From Gnetum montanum (lineage: Eukaryota > Streptophyta > Gnetopsida > Gnetales > Gnetaceae): 44,148 bases of DNA. Of this stretch, positions 22,306 through 31,560 are shown in pieces; within the stretch, counting starts at the first letter, position 1; every line of letters starts with the position of its first letter. Below the pieces are notes generated by a model. The model did no database searches and was not told the DNA's origin. It saw only the letters and a program-made list of their open reading frames with translations. The stretch spans positions 500,700 through 544,847 of the forward strand of contig MNCI01007621.1 in NCBI GenBank assembly GCA_015680685.1, written 5' to 3'. Position numbers and translations under genes: made by a program.

Positions 22306-23083
22306 TGATGGGATGCAATATCGTGTACACGATATCGCAGTGCATCGTCAAATCTATAAATAAGAGGCAGCTCTCCCTTGTTTCTCATTCTAGGCCTAGA
22401 CTGTAGTGAAACTTTGGTAGTTTTACCTCTCCAGAGATAGAATAATTTCCATGTGCCCGCAGTAGGAGCTCCAAAGTGAACGGATCTTTATTTGAGCAAA
22501 TATTGTACCTGAGCACAAGTTTGTGTACGGAAATAAAGATGAACTTCTTAGATAAACCTTGTAGTGCATGGACTAAGCTAGATAGGACTTTATTTACTAT
22601 TATTGATTGTTTACCGTTTAAATGCTTTATTAGTTGATTAATTCTCTCTCAACCCTTCTCCCATAGTTAAGTGCATTCAGTACGACCACTTCGAGCACGT
22701 GCGTTACGCTTGGTGATCCCAGTAACGAATAGTGTTTGGTAACCAAGGTTGCAGTGGTTTAGGGTGTGAACGGTAAGTGGGAATGAATCCTAATGCTAGG
22801 TTAATTCAGGCTTAGTTAGTTAGTTAAAGTTAGTTAATTAGTCTCTTCATCCTTCACCTCACTAGCATAGGAGATAAAATATAAAAGACATAAAAATCAC
22901 ATACCTCAGACTTACTTAACCATACAATCGTGACAAATACAAGTAAGTCTGGGAAGAAAACGAATGATTAACCTTAAGTGTTCCATAAGGAATGTAGGCA
23001 CTTAGTCTGCAAAGTTCGACCGGATCATGCATGTAACGCTTGTATTCATATGGTTGAGTGTAGGGGTACCTCGCCACTCATCA
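22306..23083 (+). repeat. Element B 5' LTR (778 bp)
   Basis: Begins TGATGGGATGCAATATCG and ends CGCCACTCATCA. It is almost colinear with 28378-29145, sharing ATAATTTCCATGTGCCCGCA and TTAGTTAGTTAAAGTTAGTT among others. The two LTRs differ mainly by the GATATC block in U3 (one unit here, four in the 3' copy) and by two small deletions in the 3' copy. TATAAATAA is at 22355-22363, only 49 bases from the LTR start. Confidence 0.9.
22316..22363 (+). promoter_or_regulatory. B 5' LTR promoter: GATATC block and TATA box
   Basis: CAATATCG and CGATATCG lie between the LTR start and TATAAATAA (22355-22363). Promoter role is inferred from position. Confidence 0.6.
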
Positions 23084-23084
23084 T

Positions 23085-23102
23085 TGGCGCCGTTGCTGGG
23101 GA
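23085..23102 (+). other. Element B primer-binding site (tRNA-Asp)
   Basis: TGGCGCCGTTGCTGGGGA, one base after the LTR. It matches the complement of the plant tRNA-Asp 3' end with a single C-to-T change. It is the best preserved of the four PBS in the window. Confidence 0.85.
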
Positions 23103-23227
23103 CTAAGTGTTTGTGCGCTAAGTAGAACATAAGAAATTATCCACATCGTTGGGAGCTTAAACAAACACTTAGGATTAATTCAATAAAAAATTATATAATG
23201 GTCAAACAGCACATCGAATAAGAAACA

Positions 23228-25530
23228 ATGTCTTCTCCTTCTAACAAAAGCACTTCACCACCTAGGGATCACACTAGAGATAGTCGGCGACACCAGACAC
23301 ATAACCAAAATCCATCAGTTCCTCAACAGTACCGAGTGGTATATACTCATACTGATGAGCATATACTCGATTTTACCTTTATCCTTCATCAGGATGAACA
23401 ATGGTGTTGGAGAGACCTGCAAGGTAACATAGTTTTACCTCCAGATCAAGCAGTCCCTAACATGCTCCTTCGTGCTCTTGCACTGCTAGGCATGACACAG
23501 CTATACGCTGAATACATTATAAGCGATTTTGACACAAGGGATTACCATCCCATAGCAGCACAATGTTTAAGGGACTCGAGGCAGGAGAGCCACCATACAT
23601 TGTTGAAGGGCAAAGGGGTCCCGCATGTCCTAAGTGAAATTGGAGATGGTGAACCACTTATAACGGGTTCTCCATCAAATGATGTTCCCCCTCCTAACAA
23701 TAGTGAGGAGGTGGGGTATCAAAACCTATGCTCCATGATACACAACCATGGTTCTGATTCCCGTGAACACCAACTGTTCATTGAGGGAACAAAAACACAT
23801 GACAAAGATGGGCACTTAGATCGTCATCACGATCGAGGCCGAAGCCACCAAAGAGAAGGTAGGAGACATCGCCATGGCGATTGCTCTCCTTCTTCTTCCC
23901 CTTCATCACATCATTCACCCTCTCCTTCCACATCAGGGCTCAGCCATAAAGAGCACAACGGTGAGGATAAGGCTAAGCGAAATGAGAGACCTCGACGAGA
24001 GAGTTGAGATAGAGGACGAGGGCAGTCTAGAGAGTCTAGGCATGGTAGAAGGGAAAGTAGGGAACAACGTAGACATCATAGACATCATGAGAGAGATGAT
24101 CATGAAGAGCCCCTACTTGCAACCTAGAGTATGCTAGATATAACAGAGGCAGTGAGAATACCAACAAGGCATCAAAAAGATAGTTGGATCAAGAGACTTG
24201 ATATGAACAATATCCCATGCTTCGAAGGCGGATACAGCGTTGATCTGCAAAATCATTTACAGGCATTCCACGATGCCTGCACCTTGCAAAATATTGAAAA
24301 CGAGTGGAAGAAATTAAAGTTATTTCCTAGGACACTCATAAAGGAAGTAGAGAGTTGGTACTGGTCGTTAGAGCCAGAAACCATTAGGAGATGGAGTATG
24401 ATGTTAGAACTCTTCAACGATAAATACCAAACATACTCTAGAGTGTCCAACTTGCATAAGAAAATCCAAGGATGAAAGCAAGGTACTCATGAATCCTTGG
24501 ATGCTACCATGGGCCGATATTATGCATTGCTACATCATTGCCCGGGCCATGGTTATGCACAATGGAATCAACTACGCCACCTTGTAGATGGGCTAAGACA
24601 TGAAACTAGGAGAACCCTTGGGACTTATGCCCAAGGGAGATTATTTGAACTTAGATCCCATGATACTCATCGATTGTTTGAGCAAGTAGCCAAAGAAGAA
24701 GGGGAGCTATGGGAAAGAGAAAGCACGAAAGAATATAACTACGATCCTTCCCTCTGAAAGAGGGGAGTGAGATTCTGCGATGAGGAGGATGAGTCACCAC
24801 TTAAAGAGTTGGTGAACAGAAAAACCTTGCCACTTCAGAAATTAACAATGGAAGTATCAGCTAAGGTAGATGAAATATGGAGCTCCTTAGACAGTAAAAT
24901 TGAAACTGTCCTGAAAATCGTAGAGGAGTCTAAGGAGGAATGAAGTAGTGATCATGATAAGAAAAAGCAGAGAGATTCAGGCAATGCACGTGACAAGGGT
25001 AAGGGAAAAATGGATATTGCCAATGAGGTTGTGGATTCAGATACAGACAATGATGATGGATGTGAGATCTACCAATATGACCATCCTAAGGGATGTTGCC
25101 CAATAATCTCACATCTACAAGAGTCTGGGGTGTATGCACTCAACCCGAGACTTAACAAATGGCAAGCACCCCAAAGGTTACCTTATCCCCAAGGTAACCC
25201 AAGGTAGTTCCACCAACCGTTAATGTATTATCCAAGTGGAACTCTGCCATAACCTATTGGGCAACACCAGCAATGGCAACACCCACAGTCATGGGGGATG
25301 CCACCACCTAGGCAACAATACCCTTACTGGCAACCAGATCCTTATGGCTGTTATGTGCAGCAGCCGGTTTCTCCAAGTGACTCTATCGTCACACAACCCC
25401 ACAATGTCACTACCAAGTTTGGGAGTATTTTAGAAGGACTCCTTCTCCTCCAGGAGATGCTCCACATCCATACCATCCTCCAAATCCATCTATCTCTCTC
25501 GCACCATTAGTTTCAATACCACCTGCTCCA
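23228..25530 (+). pseudogene. Element B gag, one frame with in-frame stops
   Basis: ATG at 23228 in the context ACAATGTCTTCT, shared with I. A single frame runs to about 25420 with stops at 24005 (TGA), 24122 (TAG), 24473 (TGA), 24755 (TGA), 24941 (TGA) and 25205 (TAG). Order: a conserved N-terminal block (VVYTHTDEH, DFTFILHQDEQ, DTRDYHP; residues 35-110); an Arg/His/Ser-rich segment (residues ~195-280, e.g. RRHRHGDCSPSSSPSSHHSP); capsid (RLDMNNIPCFEGGY, KLKLFPRTLIKEVESWYW, GRYYALLHHCPGHGY); a zinc-knuckle remnant CEIYQYDHPKGCC with the second Cys changed to Tyr; and a Gln/Pro/Tyr-rich linker (25200-25400). The frame shifts at about 25420-25500. Confidence 0.85.
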
Positions 25531-25533
25531 ACA

Positions 25534-26592
25534 ATGCAAGGGGAACTCCCCACTCAACCGCAGCAACATAATGCTACGAGAGCTGTAAACCTTCAACTTG
25601 CTACTAGTTTTGATAACCACAAGAAGATAAGACCTTTCTTTAGAACCAAAAGCCTAGACAAGCTCTCACAACCACAAGCGATTGAGTCTGTGTACACTCC
25701 TCCAACACATAAGGCTTCGGAGCTCCCTTCAAACCAACAACAGAGCTCAACACATACGGTTATGTTAACACATACTATTACTGACTGGATCAAGGTAGGC
25801 CACCTTCCCAGGAAACTCTCTAACCCTGGAAGTCCCTTAATCTACCTCCAAGTCACTGGGAATGAACCTCATAAGGCTCTTCTTCACTCAGGTTCCGGAG
25901 TCAACTTAATCTCATGAGAAATGTATAAAGCCTGGAACCTACCTCCACTCAAGAAGAGCAATATTCAACAAGATCTGGCTGACTAGTCCATCACCATTCC
26001 CTTAGGATTGGTGGAGGACATCATTACCACTATGTGTGGTTGATCATACCCAACTGATTTCCTAGTGATAGAAGTCAATAGCAACAAAGGGGACTTCCCA
26101 ATTATAATGGGAAGGGCATGGCTAAGTACAATAGACGCATGCCTAGGAATCCGTGATCTTTCCTTGGAAATATCTAAGGTAAAAATTTATGGAAAGATCG
26201 AGAAGAAGAAAGTTCCATGCATCACATACAGTGACTCATCGAGTGATGACATGGAGGAATGCACAGCATATCCTGCATGCAACAGGTGTGCCCTAGAAAC
26301 TTTGATACAAAGGTGCCTGTATGTAGCAACCACACAATAAGTGGACACCCCGCGGTTGACAGCTAATCAAAAGAGCAATCGACCAACATGCATGGAATGT
26401 ACTGGGGGAACAACTCATGCCCATAATGAAAGCATAGATACATTGGAGTATGAACATCACCAACTTCCACCCCTTAACCTAAAAACATCAATTGGGAGAA
26501 GTTGGACACTTTTAAGAAATTCAAACAGGCGCTCATTATTTCGAATCTCTCCCTTTCCATTCAGTCATGGGGGAGATGGCCACCTATGCTGA
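25534..26592 (+). pseudogene. Element B protease and truncated protease-RT linker
   Basis: Frame continuing gag after a shift. The protease block is ALLHSGSGVNLIS: the catalytic Asp of LLDSG is His (CAC at 25885-25887), so the enzyme would be inactive. It is followed by SITIPLGLVEDIITTMCG and GDFPIIMGRAWLSTIDA. Stops lie at 25915, 25984, 26041 and 26338. The linker (26341-26560) aligns with E 11750-11918 (ME-T and NW-K/E-L, F-KFKQ). It then joins the tract TCAGTCATGGGGG at 26561 with no RT, which marks the deletion point. Confidence 0.8.
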
Positions 26593-28361
26593 TCACTCAA
26601 GGCCCTCAGTTCTTTTTAGTTTTTATTTTACACATTGTTGTTTTACATGTTTTTGTCTTACACATTTTTTTTACACATTTTTGTTTTACAAATTTCTTTA
26701 ACTTTTCTTATTTTTGTTTTACAACATCGTTTATACTTTTTCATTTCTNGGTTCTTTTGATATGACAGGCAATGAGTCCACTTCATCCATACATCCATGA
26801 ATTTCTATGGTCTCCCTTGGCTTGGAAATGTATAGTTCCTTTCTAAATAATAACTATCAACGAATCGGTGACTGGGCATTTCCCAAACTAAGGAAGGACT
26901 CAAGGATTGAAAAGGGTATGACTTCAAGGGAACTTAATGCATTTGTGTTGGCCATTCTCTTGGGTGCTTAGATGTTTTCTTCTTGAGTTTTCTTACCATT
27001 TTGATGTTACTTAATCATCGAGAAGCTGAGCTCATAAAAATAACAAAGTCTTTACTTGGTGTGGTTCTCATGTATAAACACATTAAAAAAAAGAGAAAGT
27101 GAGAATTCAAAGCACACCCCTTAGATGAAATTATCATTTGGGCTACAAGCACTAGTTATGGAACTAAAATAAAAATGTTTCCTCTAACTAAGTCCCTTCT
27201 CGCTTCCCATTCTCTCCTCCTTTGTTTCGTCGGAATGGTGGTGGCTCTTGGGTGAAGGCATTCTTGTTACTTCAAGAGGATGGATTGGTTGAATGCATTA
27301 ATGTGAAGTCACTGGATGTGGTTTGTTTAAGGCCAAACTTGGAATGGGATCTACTAAGTCACATTAACCATTAAATACACAAGGTTTTGTACACCACCTT
27401 GTTCTTGGGATTCCATTCCATTCTCTTCTCTCCATCCTTCTCTCCATTGTTCACCTCATTGCCGGTTGTATCATTAGTGTATATTTTGGTTGATGCATTG
27501 TTCTCTTTTTGGTAAATTCTTGTGGTTAAGACTTTAACTCTTGTTCCAAATGACATTTCCAAAGCCTACGGACTCTTTGAATGTGGGTTTATCAGGGCAT
27601 TAAGGGCATGATCCTGCTTTGGGGAGGACCCATTGACATTCCTATTTGGTGCACCAGTTAAATTCTTTCCCCTAACATTTTTGTAATCTATATTATTTTG
27701 TTTATTTCCATCTTGAAATCCTTTTCATCAATGTTATAGTTGTCTCTTTTTGGATATCTTTCTTGTTCATTTTCTTTCTCCGTTCTATCGTTACCAAAGG
27801 TTGAATCTTAGTCATGGGGGTCCGGACTCAAATTTTTTTGATTTTCTCCTAACCCCTACACCTTCAATAGTCATCACTATTATATCTCCAGACCCATATC
27901 AGCCATACCACAACTTAGCCAATGGACCTTTCACCGAAGTAAGGTAACAACTGCATTGAAATTCATTTACCCTTGCTAATATAAAGACTGTGTTGTGTGT
28001 GTAGATGGAAATCATGCAACAATGGATTGAATCTGGAGGGAACACTTGGAATGGAGTAGTGCTAAAGTAGCTATGCAAGGAAGAAGATGGATGACACACT
28101 TACAGATGGACAACGAAAGGCACAATCTTGGCATTGGTAGCAGCAAAACTTCTTTCTCTCTCTCCCTCTCTTTCTTAGCTACCAAATAAGGCCTGATGTC
28201 AAATGTATAAGGTGTTCACTCTTGTTGTCATGAACACCAGTTTTGTCTTGTTCCATAATGATGATCTGTTCACATATCATCCCATTCACCATTGGTTCCA
28301 TTTGAGTCAATAATCCCATACCGTCCCAATATTTTGTAAAGAACTCGAGGACAAGTTTTTA
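26561..28361 (+). other. Element B post-pol noncoding region
   Basis: No coding frame is supported. The tract AGTCATGGGGG occurs at 26563-26573 and 27810-27820, and a third time before the LTR. A T-rich region with repeated TTTTACACATT lies at 26600-26745, with an ambiguous base at 26749. Blocks 27141-27166, 27301-27330 and 27594-27630 are shared with E and/or D. Confidence 0.6.
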
Positions 28362-28377
28362 TTCAGTCATGGGGGTA
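28362..28377 (+). other. Element B polypurine tract
   Basis: TTCAGTCATGGGGGTA directly before the 3' LTR. The same core is seen in G and at two internal places in B. Confidence 0.8.
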
Positions 28378-29145
28378 TGATGGGATGCAATATCGCATGG
28401 GCTGCGATATCGAGTCCGCCGCGATATCACGTCTTCCGTTATATCGAGTCCGCCACGATATCATAGTGTGCCATCAAATCTATAAATAAGAGGTGGCTCT
28501 CCCTTGTTTCTCATTCTAGGCCTAGACCATAGCAAAACTTTGGTAGTTTTACCTCTCCAAAGATAGAATAATTTCCATGTGCCCGCAGTAGGAGCTCCAA
28601 AGTGAACAAATCTAAACATAAGTTTGTGTACGGAAATAAAGACAAACTTCTTGGATAAACCTTGCAGTGCATGGACTAAGCTAGATAGGACTTTATTTAC
28701 TATTATTTATTATTTACCATTTAAATGCTTTATTAGTTGATTAATTCTCTCTCAACCCTTCTCCCATAGTTAAGTGCATTCAGTACGACTTCTTTGAGCA
28801 CATGCGTTATGCTTGGTGATCCCAATAGCATTTGGTAACCAAGGTTGCATTGGTTCAGGGTGCGAACAGCAAGTGGGAATGGATACTGATGCTAGGTTAA
28901 TTTAGGCTTAGTTAGTTAGTTAAAGTTAGTTAATTAGTCTCTTCACCCTTCACCTCACTAGCATAGGAGATAAAATATAAAAGACATAAAAATCACATAC
29001 CTCAGACTTACTTAACCATACAACCGTGACAAATACAAGTAACGCTCTAAGGCGTGTAGGCACTTAGTCTATGGAGTTCGACCGAATCACGCGTGTAACG
29101 CTCATATTCGTATGGTTGAGTGTAGGGGTACCTCGCCACTCATCA
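28378..29145 (+). repeat. Element B 3' LTR (768 bp)
   Basis: Begins TGATGGGATGCAATATCG and ends CGCCACTCATCA, colinear with the 5' LTR. Its U3 holds an expanded GATATC block at 28391-28468 (GCGATATCG, GCGATATCAC, GTTATATCG, ACGATATCAT) before TATAAATAA at 28481-28489. Missing relative to the 5' LTR are a TTTATTTGAGCAAATATTG-like segment in R/U5 and a segment before TAACGCTC near 29040. Confidence 0.9.
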
Positions 29146-30760
29146 ATAATGGTTCTTCATTTTCTTGAGGTTCCCATCTTAATCTTAATAAGTAATCAAC
29201 TACAACATATTCAATTCCTTTCTTATTGATTATTATGATGTCAAATTCTTGTAAGATGATAAGACAGCTTATCACTCTTAGACTTACCACTAGTTTGTTC
29301 ATTGGAAATCTAATGGCACTATGGTTTGTATAAATGTAGATAGGATACTTGAGCACATCATGTATGAAATTTTCAAGTGCTAATACCACAATCACAAGCT
29401 CCTTTGTTTTAGTGGTAAAGTTAGGTTGTACTTTGGTAATGCTTTAATTGGTGCAGTGTATGTAATATGGTTATTTTTTATTATCGAGTTGAGTCAACAT
29501 TACTTCCAATGCATTGTTTAAAGCATCAGTCATAATGTGAAAAGGCTTAGATCAATCTAGAGCTCAAAGGATTGGTGTCTCAATCAATTTCTATTTTAGG
29601 CTCTCAAATGCTTTCTCACATTGTTCTAACCATTAGAATGGTGCATCTTTCTTTGTCAATTCAATAAGTCGCTTTGAAATATTTGAGAAATTTTCAATAA
29701 ATCCTTTGTAGTACCCTAAATGACTAAGGAATGATTTGACATTCTTAACTATCTATGGTCTTTAAGTGATGTTTTGGATAATTCTAACCTTGTTAGGATC
29801 TACCTTGATTTCTTTGTAAGGTATATTATGTCCTAGAACTATGTCAACTTAGATCATTAAGTGGATTTTCTGTGAATTGAGCTTCAAATTTGTTTCAACA
29901 CATCTTTCCAAAACCTATTCTAATCAATCTAAAGCTTGTTTAAAATCAAGTCCATATGTAGAAAAATCATCCATGAATACTTCAACTCCATTGCCAATCT
30001 ATTTTTGGAAGATGTTGAGGACAAGTCTTTGGAAGATGGCAAGGGCATTACATAGGTCAAATGACCTTTTCTTTTATGTGAACATTTCTCATGGACTTGT
30101 GAAGGTCATTTTCTCTTAATCCTTTAGTGTAATACAGATTTGGTTGTATCAGTTGTATCTATCTAGGAAGCTATAGTATTGATGTCTTACAATGGTGTTT
30201 AGAACATGATCAACAAATGGCAAAGGGAAATGGTCTTTGAATGTTATCATATTCAACAATTGGAAGTCTATACAAACCTTCCACTTGTCACCCTTTTAGG
30301 AACAATGACTAATATGCTAACCCATTCACTATCTATAATATGATAGATGAATCTTGCTTTTAATAGCTTTTCCAATTTCTAGTTGACAACTACATTGAGC
30401 TTCGGGTTCAATCTCCATTAAGGTTGATAGCATGGTTTAATAACTGGATTAGTGTAGATTTGATGTTGACAAATGCATGAATCAATGCTAGTGATCTCAT
30501 CATAAGACCATGCAAATGTGGTTGGTCATTTATTTTCCACTTCCAATAATTTTCATTTCTATTCTTTATCAAGATTGACATTTATGATTACCAATGTTTT
30601 TATTATTAAGGAAAGCATATTCAAGTGCATCTAGTAGGACTTTTAGTTTTAGCAGTTTTGATGCATATCTTTTTGGTATTTCTAATTTTTCTTATTCAAT
30701 ATTCTTCCCCTATGGTAGCTTAGTGTAGGAAGGTTATATTCGTATCTTTTCTAATTTATC
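29146..30760 (-). pseudogene. Element D reverse transcriptase and RNase H, degenerate
   Basis: RT block YYSFLDRYN near 30150, catalytic VFMDDFSTYG at about 29958-29985, then FLSHLGYYKGFIENFS. RNase H is at 29102-29530 with DALNNALEVMLTQLDNKK, IVVLALENFIHDVLKYPIYI and TNHSAIRF (canonical TDH). It is followed by LQEFDIIIINKKGIEYVVVD and DYLLRL. The frame runs into the B insertion at 29146 after ENEEPL. Multiple stops. Confidence 0.85.
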
Positions 30761-31560
30761 TATTTCTTCAATATGGACACTTATAATCTTGTTCATTGGT
30801 CTCATGCATATGGTTGACTCTAATTCTTCTTCATTGATCAGCCATCGTATGTCTTCTTTTCTAGTGGTTGTGCATATAGACACTATTTTACACATGTCTT
30901 CAACACATTTTTGTATGTTGTGATGAAATCATGTCTTGTTGTTCAAATTCTCTGCATGCAATTGCACTTGTTATTGTTGTATGTGATACATGGAAATCTG
31001 CATCTCTGAATTATCTAAGCTTCATCTTCCTTGGAAATTTCCAAGGACAAGTCTCAAATTCCTAACATAGCATTCATAATGCTAATTGATGCTCTTTCCA
31101 TGATGATAGAAAATTATCCTTTATTGTTCCTCACATGGATGACCAGAAAATTAGTAAGATAGGACTAACCAGTTATGGTAGTGACTACATCTTCCACTTG
31201 TTCAAGTAGAATAACAATCAACTAGTCTACTAGCTCTAATCAGATGTTGCCTTTCTTTAGCGGAGGGAGATTCTAGGCCTTATGCATGTCTTGAGAGATA
31301 AGGTTAACTCTTGACTTAGAGTCTAATAGATCCTTACATGGTTTATGTCCTGCTATTTGGAGATAGACTAAAGGACTTCCTAGATATTTTTTTTTTCTTA
31401 GGAAGTATTCCTACATTGATTCAATGTATGGCTATTTGTGTGAGCATGATAGTAGTCAGGCTCTTTTCATCAAAAGAATAGTGTTCTTTTGAGGACTTTG
31501 TGTAGATGGAATAGAGTTAAATGAAGTCTCCATCCTTTGAACCTTTTCTAAACTTACCCT
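30761..31560 (-). pseudogene. Element D protease and linker, degenerate
   Basis: Protease block DLLDSKSRVNLIS at about 31300-31340: catalytic Asp kept, the following Gly replaced by Lys. It is followed by a NNKG-FSIIMERASISIMNA stretch (31040-31130) and LSLEISKEDEA. The linker toward RT is AT-rich and broken. Confidence 0.7.

Larger units (their letters stand above)
22306..29145 (+). mobile_element. Element B: internally deleted LTR retrotransposon (gag-protease only)
   Basis: 6.84 kb with LTRs 22306-23083 and 28378-29145, a near-perfect tRNA-Asp PBS and a polypurine tract. Flanking pentamers ATAGT (22301-22305) and ATAAT (29146-29150) look like one target duplication with one change. It interrupts D between RNase H and integrase. 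Removing it with one pentamer restores the frame EEPL-SNQFPNKN. After protease and the first part of the protease-RT linker the sequence passes directly into the post-pol tract at 26561. RT, RNase H and integrase are therefore absent, and the element would have depended on a relative for them. Confidence 0.85.
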
